Shown here in pieces: positions 37,683 to 46,747 of a stretch of DNA of 64,000 nt (within the stretch, counting starts at the first letter, position 1; each line of letters starts with the position of its first letter). Below the pieces are notes generated by a model that was not told the origin of the DNA, made no database searches, and saw only the letters and a program-made list of their open reading frames with translations. The stretch comes from Rhodospirillaceae bacterium (GTDB lineage: Bacteria > Pseudomonadota > Alphaproteobacteria > DSM-16000 > Inquilinaceae). Location: positions 73,728 to 137,727 of the forward strand of contig JACKIG010000014.1 in assembly GCA_020638595.1 (NCBI GenBank). Direction: 5' to 3'. The position numbers were made by a program, and so were the translations under genes.

Positions 37683-37818
37683 GCCGTTCTTGTCGTCTTG
37701 CTCAATGCCGCCTGCCTGCCGCCCATTGTGCCCGATTTGGCGCGTGGGTCCAGCACCGTTGCACCGGATCCGCCCGACGTTAAGGTAAAGGAAAGGTGAG
37801 GCGCCCTAGGCTCGGCGC

Positions 37819-38349
37819 ATGGTCAGCACGACGGGATATCTTCATGCGCTGGCGGCCGGCTTGGCCGCTGCCTTGGCGTGCGCCGCACCGGCGGCCGCAC
37901 AGACACAGTTCGACCCGTATGAGACGGTGACGGGCACGGCGGAGGCGCAGGAAGGCGATATCCTGATCGTCGGCGGCCGCACCATCCGCCTCTACGGCAT
38001 CGATGCCCCGGAGATGGGCCAGATCTGCACCGACCGGCGGGGCCGCGAATACGATTGCGGTGCCGGCGCACGCAATATCCTGACGATGATCGTCCGGGAC
38101 CGCGAACTGGACTGTACCGTCTATGGGCAGACCATCGACGGGCTGCAGGCGGGGCGCTGCTTCATCGGCACCGCCGATGTCGGGCGTGCCATGGTCCTGC
38201 GCGGCTGGGCCTTCGCCTACCGCGCCTTCACCCACCGCTACCAGGACGACGAAGCCCGCGCCCAGGACGATCGCGCCGGCTTCTGGCAGGGCCGGGCAGA
38301 ACGCCCGTGGATCTGGCGCAGCCAGCAGATCCGCGCCAGCGGCGGGTGA
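37819..38349 (+). CDS. secreted thermonuclease-family protein
   Basis: This 176-residue staphylococcal-nuclease-fold protein has a signal peptide (residues 1-28, ending AAA-Q). The core has GRTIRLYGIDAPEM (the Arg and Asp matching catalytic and Ca-binding positions), GQTIDGLQAG and FAYRAFTHRYQDDEARAQ. Some family members cleave nucleic acids, while others in alphaproteobacteria lack activity. Cys pairs suggest a disulfide-stabilised periplasmic or secreted form. Confidence 0.85.
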   Translation: MVSTTGYLHALAAGLAAALACAAPAAAQTQFDPYETVTGTAEAQEGDILIVGGRTIRLYGIDAPEMGQICTDRRGREYDCGAGARNILTMIVRDRELDCTVYGQTIDGLQAGRCFIGTADVGRAMVLRGWAFAYRAFTHRYQDDEARAQDDRAGFWQGRAERPWIWRSQQIRASGG

Positions 38350-38379
38350 CGCCAAGCGGGCGGCACGGACGGCCCTTGG

Positions 38380-39537
38380 CTACTCCGCCGTTTCCGGCTG
38401 CCGGCTGTGCGCGGGCTTGCGCAGCAGGAACTCACGGCCGACCTTGACCTGCGGCTTGCCGTCATACTCGACGATGTCGGCGGTGGCGTAGGTCTCCGCC
38501 CACCGCTCGGGCAGATAGCTGCCGGTACCGATGACGTCGATCGGCGTCCTGGCGGTCGCCATGACCCGGCATTTGGCCGGATTGAAGCCGGACGAGGCGA
38601 CGATCCGGACCTTGTGGAAACCGGCTTCGTCCAACCGGTCGCGCAACCGGTGGACGGCCGCCGCCGAAACGCCCGTGCCCAGCAGATAGCGAAGCTCCGT
38701 ATCGTCGCGGTAGCCGCGGATGCATTCCGGTGCGTGGCGCTCCAGCACGGCGTAGGAGCTGGGGGGATCCAGCGTTTCCATGTACCGGCCGCCGGGCGTG
38801 TCGATGCGCACGGCCAGGCGTCCCGCCTGGGCCAGGTCGGGGAAGCGCTCGCACACCGCCAGCGTGTCCGTCACCTCATGGCCGAAATAGTCGACCAGCA
38901 CGGTCAACGGCAGGTTGGGGTGCTCCTCGTGGAACATCTCCGCGGCGCGCACCGTCGACCCGGCATAGCCGATCAGGGCATGCGGCATGGTGCCCAGGCC
39001 TGCCGGCTGGTTGAAGAAATGCGCGGTGGCGTCGGTGGCGTTGCCGATGAAGCCGACGGCCCCGTGTTTGCGCTGGGCGCGGGCGGAGCCGACGCTGGCG
39101 GCGTAGGCCATCAGCTCCGCCATTTCCGTGCCGGCGCAATGGCGCGCATCCATGGCCAGGAACGCCGTGCGCGGCAGGTCGGTGCACATCGTGTAGGCGT
39201 TGTAGGCAGCGACGCAGGCCGGGCCGATCTTCTGCAGCAGCAGCGTTTCCGTATCGAGCAGGTGGTAGAGCGAGCCCGTGACGTACATCATCGGCTCGCC
39301 CGCGCCGACCCACTTGCCCTCGGCATAGCTCAGCTCGATGTCCACCGTGGTGCCGCGCGCGTGGGCGACGCCCTGCAGCCATTCCATGGCCAGCCGCGGG
39401 GCGGCCAGAACGGGGCGCCGCATGAACACGGCATAGGTGACGATCTTGTCGCCGAAGCGGCCGACTGTGGCCTTGGAACGTTTGAAGTAGGTGTCCGTCC
39501 AAGCCTCAAGCTCGTCGACGGTGGGCTTCATGGACAT
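38380..39537 (-). CDS. nicotinate phosphoribosyltransferase
   Basis: This 385-residue enzyme of NAD salvage converts nicotinate + PRPP to nicotinate mononucleotide. It has TDTYFKRSK (nicotinate/PRPP binding) at the N-terminus, YHLLDTETLLLQKIGPACVAAYN, FLAMDARHC and SSGFNPAKCRVM in the C-terminal phosphate-binding part, with DVIGTGSYLPE. The start could be ATG at 39537 or 39531. It is downstream of the DAHP synthase on the same strand with a 68-base gap. Confidence 0.9.
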   Translation of the reverse strand: MSMKPTVDELEAWTDTYFKRSKATVGRFGDKIVTYAVFMRRPVLAAPRLAMEWLQGVAHARGTTVDIELSYAEGKWVGAGEPMMYVTGSLYHLLDTETLLLQKIGPACVAAYNAYTMCTDLPRTAFLAMDARHCAGTEMAELMAYAASVGSARAQRKHGAVGFIGNATDATAHFFNQPAGLGTMPHALIGYAGSTVRAAEMFHEEHPNLPLTVLVDYFGHEVTDTLAVCERFPDLAQAGRLAVRIDTPGGRYMETLDPPSSYAVLERHAPECIRGYRDDTELRYLLGTGVSAAAVHRLRDRLDEAGFHKVRIVASSGFNPAKCRVMATARTPIDVIGTGSYLPERWAETYATADIVEYDGKPQVKVGREFLLRKPAHSRQPETAE

Positions 39538-39605
39538 GGGACCAGCATCCGCATTGACGCCGCGTGCCCCGGCCGTCATGCCGGGCACGCGGGCCGTCTG
39601 AATAC

Positions 39606-40994
39606 CTATTCCGCTGCGGCCGACCGCCGCTCCTCATCGCGCTCCGCCCTGTCTTCCTTGAGCTTCTCTGCGATCAGGAACGCCAGTTCCAGCGCCTGGT
39701 TGGCGTTCAGGCGCGGGTCGCAGGCAGTATGATACCGCGATGACAGGGATTCATCGGTGATTTCCTGCGCCCCGCCGGTGCATTCGGTGACGTCCTCACC
39801 CGTCAGCTCGAAATGCACGCCGCCGGGATGCACGTCGACGTCGCCGGCGACGGCAAAGAACTCCCGCACCTCGGCCAGGATCCGCTCGAACGGCCTGGTC
39901 TTGAAGCCGGAGGACGACTTGACGGTGTTGCCGTGCATCGGATCGCAGGCCCAGATCACCGTGCGCCCCTCTGCCTTGATCCGGCTCATCAGCGGCGTCA
40001 GGTACTGGGCCACCTTGCCGGCCCCCATCCGGGCGATCAGCGTGATCCGCCCGCCCTTGTCGTCCGGATTGAGGATATCCAGCAGCCGCACCAGTTCGTC
40101 GGGGGCAATGCTCGGGCCGCATTTGATGCCGATCGGGTTATGGACACCGCGCAGGAATTCCACATGCGCGCCGTCCGGCTGGCGGGTCCGGTCGCCGATC
40201 CACAGGAAGTGGGCCGAGACGTCGTACCAGTCGCCCGTGGTGCTGTCGACGCGGGTCAGCGCCTGTTCGTAGGGCAGCAGCAAGGCTTCGTGGGCGGTGT
40301 AGAATTCGGTCTCGCGCAGCTGCGGCGTCGTCTCCGCCGTGATCCCGCAGGCGGCCATGAACTGCAACGTCTCGTCGATGCGGTTGGCAAGGTCATGGTA
40401 GCGCTCGCCCTGCGGCGACCGGGCGAGGAAGCCCAGCGTCCAGCGATGCACCTGGTGCAGGTCGGCATAGCCGCCCTGGGCGAAGGCGCGCAGCAGGTTC
40501 AGGGTCGCCGCCGACTGGTTGTAGGCCTGCAACATCCGTTGCGGGTCGGGACGCCGGGCCTGGGCGTCGAAGTCGAAGCCGTTGACGATGTCGCCGCGGT
40601 AGGACGGCAGCTCGACCTCGCCGATCCGCTCGGTCGGTGCCGACCGGGGCTTGGCGAACTGGCCGGCCATGCGCCCGACCTTGATCACCGGCATGGCGGC
40701 ACCGAAGGTCAGCACCACGGCCATCTGCAGCAGCACCCGGAAGGTGTCGCGGATCTTGTCGGGGTGGAACTCCGCGAAGCTTTCGGCGCAATCGCCGCCC
40801 TGGAGCAGGAACCCTTCGCCGGCGGCAACCTTCCGCAGCGACGCCCTCAGCGACCGTGCCTCGCCGGCAAAGACCAGCGGCGGATAGCGCAGAAGGGTCT
40901 TCTCCGCCGCGGCAATGCCCTCCGGGTCCTCATAGACCGGCATCTGGGAGGCGGTCTTCTGCCGCCATGCCGCCGGCGTCCAATTCGTTGCCAT
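39606..40994 (-). CDS. class II 3-deoxy-7-phosphoheptulonate (DAHP) synthase
   Basis: This 462-residue plant-type DAHP synthase catalyses the first step of the shikimate pathway (PEP + erythrose-4-phosphate). Family signatures are FLLQGGDCAESFAEF, GRMAGQFAKPRS, VDSTTGDWYDVSAHFLWIGDRTR, GVHNPIGIKCGPS, and CDPMHGNTVKSSSGFKTR. Mn2+ or another divalent ion is held by the Cys, His and Glu of these motifs. No leader-peptide attenuator is obvious upstream. Confidence 0.95.
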   Translation of the reverse strand: MATNWTPAAWRQKTASQMPVYEDPEGIAAAEKTLLRYPPLVFAGEARSLRASLRKVAAGEGFLLQGGDCAESFAEFHPDKIRDTFRVLLQMAVVLTFGAAMPVIKVGRMAGQFAKPRSAPTERIGEVELPSYRGDIVNGFDFDAQARRPDPQRMLQAYNQSAATLNLLRAFAQGGYADLHQVHRWTLGFLARSPQGERYHDLANRIDETLQFMAACGITAETTPQLRETEFYTAHEALLLPYEQALTRVDSTTGDWYDVSAHFLWIGDRTRQPDGAHVEFLRGVHNPIGIKCGPSIAPDELVRLLDILNPDDKGGRITLIARMGAGKVAQYLTPLMSRIKAEGRTVIWACDPMHGNTVKSSSGFKTRPFERILAEVREFFAVAGDVDVHPGGVHFELTGEDVTECTGGAQEITDESLSSRYHTACDPRLNANQALELAFLIAEKLKEDRAERDEERRSAAAE

Positions 40995-41325
40995 GGTTGG
41001 TCCTCGCCTGCTGGCCTGCCTGGTTTCGGCCCCAGCGCTGATGCGCTGTCGATGCGGCGCAACGTGAACCCACGCCTATACGATGATGGGGGACCGCTTT
41101 TCAATGATGCAGGTCGGGTGCGGCCCGCATCCGGTCCCGGAATGGGCAGTGCGCGCAGATGTCTCACACCCAGTTGATCCCATGTCAGGCGACGTGACTT
41201 CCCTGGCCCCCCATCTGCGGCTAGGTCATTATCACGCCCCGAGCGGGCGATGACGATGACGGAACGCGGGCAGGGTCGCGCCTGCCGCATGGCGCCCATT
41301 GCCATCCGAAATAGGGGAGAGAAGG
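40995..41325. other. divergent intergenic region before the bufferin cassette
   Basis: This 331-base gap between divergent DAHP synthase and the bufferin precursor contains no supported gene. It includes a GGCAGG/CCTGCC dyad near 41270-41286 and must hold both promoters. In Caulobacter related cassettes are controlled by an ECF sigma factor, but I could not identify its motif here with confidence. Confidence 0.4.
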
Positions 41326-41610
41326 ATGACCGCGAAGACCTTGAGTGTTGCGGCCGCGCTCGCGGGCGCCATTTCCGTGGCCGGCATGGCCCTGTCGCTG
41401 CCGGCCTATGCCGACAACGAGAAGTGCTACGGTGTCGCCAAGGCCGGCGAGAACGACTGCGCCAACGAAGCCGGTTCCCACAGCTGCGCCGGCCAGTCGA
41501 CGGTCGACTATGACGGCGGCGAATGGCAGCTGGTGCCCGCCGGATCCTGCGAGGAGATGGGCGGCAGCCTGGAGCCGTTCGAAGGCGTCAATCCCACCCC
41601 GCCGGCCTGA
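41326..41610 (+). CDS. bufferin precursor peptide (DUF2282, BufA-like)
   Basis: This 94-residue precursor has a Sec signal peptide at residues 1-29 (cleavage AYA-DN). The mature part has four Cys (34, 45, 54 and 75) in the DUF2282 pattern EKCYGVAKAGENDC, then SHSCAGQS and PAGSCEEMGG. In characterised bufferins, the DUF692-family enzyme converts core Cys to thiooxazole heterocycles and the exported peptide binds copper. The gene is followed 21 bases later by the enzyme and then by BufC. The GGAGAGAAGG ribosome-binding site is strong. The copper role here is inferred from family and context. Confidence 0.9.
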   Translation: MTAKTLSVAAALAGAISVAGMALSLPAYADNEKCYGVAKAGENDCANEAGSHSCAGQSTVDYDGGEWQLVPAGSCEEMGGSLEPFEGVNPTPPA

Positions 41611-41631
41611 GGACGCCATCGGGCGGCGGTC

Positions 41632-42528
41632 ATGGACGGCGATCCCGGGCTGACGGCTGCCCCGATCCCCGCCGAGGCGGGGATCGGGCTGCGCCATCCG
41701 CATGTGGCGGCTTTCCTGGCGGGGCGCCCGGCCATCGGCTGGATCGAGGTTCACAGCGAGAACTACCTGATGCCCGTGGGGCCGCGGGGCGGCGGGCCAC
41801 GGCTGAAACAGCTGGAGGCGATCCGGCGCGACTATCCGTTGAGCTGCCATGGCGTCGGCCTGTCGCTGGGATCGGCCGAGGGCCTGGACGACGCCCACCT
41901 GACGCGGCTGCGCGCCCTGTTCGACCGCGTGCAGCCCGGCCTGGTGTCGGAGCACCTGGCCTGGAGCGTGACCGGAGGCGTCTATCTGAACGACCTGTTG
42001 CCGCTGCCCTACACGGACGAGGCCCTTGGCGTGGTCTGCCGCAATGTCGACCGCGCGCAGGAGGCGTTCGCCCGCCAAGTGCTGGTGGAAAACCCGTCCT
42101 CGTATATCGGCTTCGCCGGGTCGACCATCGCGGAGTGGCAGTTCCTGGCCGAGGTGTCGCGGCGAACCGGCTGCGGCATCCTTCTGGACGTCAACAACAT
42201 CCACGTCAGCGCCCACAACCACGGCTTCGACCCGGAACCCTATCTGGACGCCATCCCACCGGAAGCCGTGGGCGAGATCCACATCGCCGGCCACTTCGTG
42301 GCGTCCCTGGACGGCGAGACGGTGTTGATCGACGACCACGGCGCATCCGTCGACCCGGCCGTCTGGCGGCTGTTCCGCAGTGCCCTCGCGCGGCTGGGCC
42401 GGCGGCCTGTCCTGGTGGAATGGGACACCAACATCCCGGCGCTGCCCGTCCTGCTGGCGGAGGCGGACAAGGCCCAGGCCATCCTCGATGCGCTGTGTCC
42501 GTACCCTGCGGTCGGCCATGTTGCGTGA
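41632..42528 (+). CDS. MNIO-family peptide-modifying enzyme (DUF692, BufB-like)
   Basis: This 298-residue DUF692 TIM-barrel multinuclear non-heme iron enzyme modifies Cys residues of RiPP precursors. Metal-ligand motifs along the barrel are EVHSENYL, SCHGVGLSLG, LVSEHLAWS, LVENPSSYI, LLDVNNIHVSAHNHG, EIHIAGHF and a late DDHGASVD. It follows the precursor and its end overlaps the start of the next gene by 11 bases. Oxidative Cys heterocycle formation is the expected reaction. Confidence 0.92.
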   Translation: MDGDPGLTAAPIPAEAGIGLRHPHVAAFLAGRPAIGWIEVHSENYLMPVGPRGGGPRLKQLEAIRRDYPLSCHGVGLSLGSAEGLDDAHLTRLRALFDRVQPGLVSEHLAWSVTGGVYLNDLLPLPYTDEALGVVCRNVDRAQEAFARQVLVENPSSYIGFAGSTIAEWQFLAEVSRRTGCGILLDVNNIHVSAHNHGFDPEPYLDAIPPEAVGEIHIAGHFVASLDGETVLIDDHGASVDPAVWRLFRSALARLGRRPVLVEWDTNIPALPVLLAEADKAQAILDALCPYPAVGHVA

Positions 42529-43279
42529 CTTCCAGCGGGCGTTCCGGCGTGACCTTCTGGGGGATGGCGACGGGGACCTGGCGGCGTTCACCGGCATGGC
42601 GCCGGACCAGGCCGCCCGGCGGATGCGGATCTACCGCAACAACGTGCAGGGGTCGCTGGCCGGCGTCCTGGCCAGCGCCTTCCCGGTGGTCGAACGGTTG
42701 GTGGGCAAGGCGTTCTTCCGGGCAGCGGCGCGCGCGTTTGTCGAACGCCATCCGCCGACCGTCCCGCAGCTTTCGGTCTATGGCGCCGACCTGCCGGGGT
42801 TCCTTGCCGGATTTCCGCCGGCCAGGACCTTGCCCTATCTGGCCGATGTCGCCCGGCTGGAATGGGCGCGCATCGAAGCCTATTTCGCCGGCGATGCCGC
42901 GCCGCTGGACCCGGCCGGCCTGTCGTCGATCGATCCTGCGGACGCCGCGGGGCTGACGTTCCGGCTGCACCCGGCGGTGCGGCTGGTTGCCTCGCCCTTT
43001 CCCGTCCAGCGGATCTGGCAGGCGAACCAGCCCGACCATGGGACCGTGTCCAAGGTCGACCTGCAGGCCGGCGTTGAGCGCGTGCTGGTCTTCCGGCCGG
43101 CGATGACCGTGCTGGCACACGTCCTGTCGGCAGGCGATTTCGCCCTGGTCCAGGGGATTGCCGCGGGCGCAACGCTGGGGTCCGCAGCGGCTGCCGCGAT
43201 CGAAGCCGAACCCGGATTCAGCCTGCAGCAGGCGCTGGCGGACCATTTCAGCCGCGCGATCTTCACCGACGCGGCCTGA
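42518..43279 (+). CDS. BufC-like RiPP partner protein (DUF2063 N-terminal domain)
   Basis: This 253-residue protein has an N-terminal DUF2063/putative DNA-binding-like domain (RMRIYRNNVQGSLAGVLASAFPVVERLVG, then RAFVERHPPTVPQLSVYGADLPGFL). In RiPP clusters it presents the precursor to the MNIO enzyme as a recognition partner. The C-terminal part (about residues 150-250) is a beta-rich second domain. The start overlaps the DUF692 gene by 11 bases. The fourth gene of many such clusters, a DoxX-type membrane protein (BufD), is not here; a convergent hydrolase follows. Confidence 0.88.
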   Translation: MLRDFQRAFRRDLLGDGDGDLAAFTGMAPDQAARRMRIYRNNVQGSLAGVLASAFPVVERLVGKAFFRAAARAFVERHPPTVPQLSVYGADLPGFLAGFPPARTLPYLADVARLEWARIEAYFAGDAAPLDPAGLSSIDPADAAGLTFRLHPAVRLVASPFPVQRIWQANQPDHGTVSKVDLQAGVERVLVFRPAMTVLAHVLSAGDFALVQGIAAGATLGSAAAAAIEAEPGFSLQQALADHFSRAIFTDAA

Positions 43280-43316
43280 CGCCCGCGTCGCTCGCGGCCG
43301 ACCTGCCGGAGCGGCG

Positions 43317-43333
43317 GCCTGACCGGATCAGGC
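43317..43333. terminator. hairpin between convergent genes
   Basis: GCCTGA (43317-43322) and TCAGGC (43328-43333) form a stem with a five-base loop that includes the stop codon of the minus-strand hydrolase. It sits between the convergent bufferin cassette and hydrolase genes. Confidence 0.4.
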
Positions 43334-44266
43334 GGCCAACGCCGCCTTCAGCCGGTTGCCGATCAGGTCCAGCGCCTCGTCTGCCGCGTCGATGACGCCG
43401 CCCCACAGCACGAAGTTGTGGACCTGCCCCGGGAAGCAGACATGCTCCACCGGGACGCCGGCAGCCGCCAGCTTGTCGGCATAGGCGCTGCCGTCGTCGT
43501 ACAGCGGGTCCGCTTCGGCCGTGACCATCAGCAGCGGCGGCAGCCCGGCCACCTGGCTGCGTTGAAGCGGGGCAAACCGCGGATCGCGCCGCTCCTCCGG
43601 CCCGTTCAGGTAGAGGCCGAACGACCAGTCGACCAGCGGCCACGACAGCAGCACGTCGCTGTGCAGGCGGGCATGCGACGGCAGGTCGCCGTAGATGTCC
43701 GTCGACGGGCAGACCATGCAGGTCAGGGCGAAACCGGGGCCGCCGCGATCCTGGGCCATGTGCGAGACGACGGCGGCCAGCGCGCCGCCGTTGCTGTCGC
43801 CCATCACCGCCATGCGGTCACGGTCGCCGCCCAGCGATGCGGCATGGTCCGCCAGCCAGCAGGTGGCGGCGAATGCGTCATCGACGGCCGCGGGGAACTT
43901 GTGCTCGGGCGCCATGCGATAGTCGACCGAGACGACCAGGCAGCCGGACTTCGCGGCTACCGCACGGCATTGCGGGTCGTGGGTTTCCAGCCCGCCGAGA
44001 ACGAAGCTGCCGCCATGCAGAAAGATGACCACGGGCAGCCGTTCGCCCTGCCTCTCCGCCGGCCGATAGGTGCGAAGCGGAATGCCGCCGGCCGGCCCGA
44101 AGGCCGTCCCTTCCCCGACCAGCACCGATCCTGTCGGCCGAACGGTCGCCTTGGCGACTCGCTTGGCATAGGCATGGCGGGCTTCGACGGGCGGTAGATG
44201 CCATAACGGTCTTCCGGCGACGGAGATCGCCTGAACGAAACGGCGCGCTTGCGGATGGAGCTCCAT
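43328..44266 (-). CDS. alpha/beta hydrolase of the hormone-sensitive-lipase (GDXG) family
   Basis: This 312-residue esterase has the oxyanion-hole motif FLHGGSFVLGG, nucleophile Ser in MGDSNGGALA, catalytic Asp in AEADPLYDD, and His in GQVHNFVLW. It is likely to hydrolyse short-chain or drug-like esters in the cytoplasm. There is no signal peptide. It is divergent from the cytidylate kinase-like gene. Confidence 0.9.
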   Translation of the reverse strand: MELHPQARRFVQAISVAGRPLWHLPPVEARHAYAKRVAKATVRPTGSVLVGEGTAFGPAGGIPLRTYRPAERQGERLPVVIFLHGGSFVLGGLETHDPQCRAVAAKSGCLVVSVDYRMAPEHKFPAAVDDAFAATCWLADHAASLGGDRDRMAVMGDSNGGALAAVVSHMAQDRGGPGFALTCMVCPSTDIYGDLPSHARLHSDVLLSWPLVDWSFGLYLNGPEERRDPRFAPLQRSQVAGLPPLLMVTAEADPLYDDGSAYADKLAAAGVPVEHVCFPGQVHNFVLWGGVIDAADEALDLIGNRLKAALAA

Positions 44267-44281
44267 TGCCTTGCGCCTTCC

Positions 44282-44312
44282 TTGTATTGCGTTTCTTCCC
44301 TGCTCTTATAAT
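44282..44312 (+). promoter_or_regulatory. candidate sigma-70 promoter
   Basis: TTGTAT (44282-44287) and a perfect TATAAT (44307-44312) are separated by 19 bases. They lie about 145 bases upstream of the kinase-like gene at 44458. A consensus -10 is rare in this GC-rich sequence. Confidence 0.35.
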
Positions 44313-44457
44313 GCCTCAAAACCCCTACTCTTAGGTAGCGAATTTTATGACGAACTGCACGAACGAGGAGGTAGGGAGACAAACGGTGCCAATCCCATAT
44401 ATGACATAGGGCAGACAGACGTCACAGAATGCCGCAGGCGCGCGGCAGGAGGTATCG

Positions 44458-45150
44458 ATGAGCGACACCATGCGCGAGCCGTTGGCCCGGCTGATCGAGA
44501 CCGAGCTGAAACAGCTGCGGGAAACGGAATTGCCGCGGCTGCGCCGGCCTCTCGTCGCCATCACGCGCGACTACGGGTGCGGCGGGGAGGAGATCGGGCA
44601 CCAGCTTGCCGAGGCGCTGGAGGTGCCGTGGTTCGACCGTGACCTGATCGAACGTGTCGCCAAGGCTGCGCGCACCGACAAGGCGGCGATGGCCGCCCTG
44701 GACGAGACCGTGAAGGGACCGTTGGAGGTCTGGGTGACTTCGCTGCTGGCCCAGCAGAGCTTCTCGCCGTCGGAATACCTCCACCATCTCGTGCGGGTGC
44801 TGATGGGCATCGCGCGCCACGGCGGCGTCATCATGGGGCGCGGCAGCCACGTGATCCTGAAGCGCCAGCATCCGTTCCGCGTTCGCCTGGTCGGCACGCC
44901 GGAGAAATGTGCCGAGCGCGTGGCCCTTGCCGAGGGCCTGTCGGAACGGGCGGCGGAAGCCAAGGTGAAGCAGAAGAACCGCGAGCGGGCGCTGTTCCTG
45001 TGGGAAGACTTCCACGTGCGCACGAACGAGCCGCTGAACTACGACATCCTGATCAACACCGATGGCTTTGCCGATCTGGGCCAGGTGGTGGAGATCCTGC
45101 GGTCGGCCTACCACGCCTTCGCGGCGAGCGTCAGCCGCGCCGCCGTTTGA
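44458..45150 (+). CDS. cytidylate kinase-like family protein
   Basis: This 230-residue P-loop protein of the cytidylate-kinase-like family (not canonical Cmk) has a P-loop-like DYGCGGEEIGHQLAEAL, then WFDRDLIERVA, and MGRGSHVIL. The NYDILINTD segment fits the family. The nucleotide substrate is uncertain. A strong AGGAGG site precedes the ATG. It is convergent with glutathione reductase. Confidence 0.85.
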   Translation: MSDTMREPLARLIETELKQLRETELPRLRRPLVAITRDYGCGGEEIGHQLAEALEVPWFDRDLIERVAKAARTDKAAMAALDETVKGPLEVWVTSLLAQQSFSPSEYLHHLVRVLMGIARHGGVIMGRGSHVILKRQHPFRVRLVGTPEKCAERVALAEGLSERAAEAKVKQKNRERALFLWEDFHVRTNEPLNYDILINTDGFADLGQVVEILRSAYHAFAASVSRAAV

Positions 45151-45155
45151 GGGAG

Positions 45156-45179
45156 GGCGCGCCGGCCCGCCGGTGCGCC
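45156..45179. terminator. hairpin between convergent genes
   Basis: GGCGCGCCGG (45156-45165) and CCGGTGCGCC (45170-45179) form a 10-bp stem with one G-T pair and a CCCG loop, exactly between the kinase-like stop and the gor stop. It is probably a bidirectional terminator. Confidence 0.45.
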
Positions 45180-45180
45180 G

Positions 45181-46569
45181 CTATTCGGCCGCCTGCCGGG
45201 CGGCCTCCCCCGGGTCGGGCGCCTTGGTGCGCATGGTGACGAATTCCTCCGCCGTCGTCGGGTGCAGGCCGATGGTGGCGTCGAACTGGGCCTTCGTCGC
45301 CCCGCAATTGAGGGCGATGGCCAGGCCCTGAATGATCTCCGGCCCGTCGTGGCCGACCATGTGGCAGCCGACGACACGGTCGCTGTCGGCGTCCACCACC
45401 AGTTTCATGAAGGTCTTGGCCTCGCGGCCGGTCATGGTGTGGCGCATCGGCCGGAAGCTGGTCTTGTAGATGTCGACGGTCCGGAAGCGGCGGCGGGCCT
45501 CCTCCTCCGTCAGCCCGACGCTGGCGACCGGCGGCTGGGAGAAGACGGCCGACGGCACGTTGTCATAGCTGACGCCGCGCGGGCGGTTGGCGAACAGGGT
45601 GTCTGCCAGGGCGTGGCCTTCGGCGATGGCCACGGGTGTCAGTTCGATCCGGTGGATGACGTCGCCCACGGCGTAGATGTTGGGCACGCTGGTGCGGAAA
45701 TCGTCGTCGACGCGGACGGCACCGCTGTCCGACAGGGCGACCCCGACCCGATCCAGCCCCAGGCCTTCGGTATTGGGCTTGCGGCCGGTGGCATACAGCA
45801 CGCAGTCGGCCGTCAGCGATCCGGCATCGCGAAGCTGGGCGGTGATGCCGTCGGCCGAGCGGTCCAGGCGCGTGACGATGGCGTTGAAGCGCAGGTCGAT
45901 GCCGGCCGTGCGCATCTCCTCCGCCAGGGCCAGCCGGACGTCCTGGTCGAAGCCGCGCAGGAACAGCGACCGGCGGTAGAGCTGCACGACCTGGGTGCCG
46001 AGGCCGTGGAAGACGCCTGCGAATTCCGCGGCGATGTATCCGCCGCCGACGATGATGATGCGTTCGGGCCTGCGCGGCAGGTGGAAGACATCGTCGGAAC
46101 AGATCGCATGGTCCTTCACCCCCGGGTCGTCGGGCAGCGTCGGCTGGCCGCCGGTGGCAATCAGGATGGTGTCGGCGGTGACGCGGGTGTCGCCCAGGGC
46201 GATGGTGTGGGGGTCCAGCAGCGTTGCCGTCTGGCGAAAGACGGTGACGCCCGGGCCTTCCAGGACGCGCTGATAGATGCCGTTCAGCCGGGCGATCTCG
46301 CGGTCCTTGTTGGCGATCAGCGTCGGCCAGTCATGCGTGCGCGGCCCCACCTGCCAGCCGAAGCCGCCGGCGTCGTCGAAGTCCTGGGCGAAGTGCGAGG
46401 CATAGACCATCAGCTTCTTCGGCACGCAGCCGACATTGACGCAGGTGCCGCCCAGATAGCGTGCCTCGGCAAGGCCGGTGCGCGCACCGTGGCCGGCCGC
46501 GATGCGGGCCGCACGCACGCCGCCCGACCCGCCGCCGATCACGAAGAAATCGAAGTCATATCCGGTCAT
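45181..46569 (-). CDS. gor: glutathione-disulfide reductase
   Basis: This 462-residue enzyme reduces GSSG with NADPH. It has an FAD motif GGGSGGVRAARIAAGHGA, a redox disulfide in YLGGTCVNVGCVPKK, an NADPH motif VGGGYIAAEFAGVFHGLG followed by a YRRSLFLRGFD segment typical of NADPH preference, and a C-terminal HPTTAEEFVT active-site His-Glu. Length is normal. It acts in cytoplasmic thiol homeostasis. Confidence 0.95.
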   Translation of the reverse strand: MTGYDFDFFVIGGGSGGVRAARIAAGHGARTGLAEARYLGGTCVNVGCVPKKLMVYASHFAQDFDDAGGFGWQVGPRTHDWPTLIANKDREIARLNGIYQRVLEGPGVTVFRQTATLLDPHTIALGDTRVTADTILIATGGQPTLPDDPGVKDHAICSDDVFHLPRRPERIIIVGGGYIAAEFAGVFHGLGTQVVQLYRRSLFLRGFDQDVRLALAEEMRTAGIDLRFNAIVTRLDRSADGITAQLRDAGSLTADCVLYATGRKPNTEGLGLDRVGVALSDSGAVRVDDDFRTSVPNIYAVGDVIHRIELTPVAIAEGHALADTLFANRPRGVSYDNVPSAVFSQPPVASVGLTEEEARRRFRTVDIYKTSFRPMRHTMTGREAKTFMKLVVDADSDRVVGCHMVGHDGPEIIQGLAIALNCGATKAQFDATIGLHPTTAEEFVTMRTKAPDPGEAARQAAE

Positions 46570-46747
46570 CCGCCGTCTCCCGGCCGCTGCGTGTCCCGTC
46601 CCGGCTTTGACGAAGCGCCGCTTACGGGGTTACACGCCGGCCGATCCCCGGGCAAGGCGGCACATTCCGCCGAGGCTGCCGGATCGCCTCCGGCCCCTGT
46701 TGCAGAAGCTTACCGGACCATGCGGGTCCGCCATCGGTGATCCGGGG

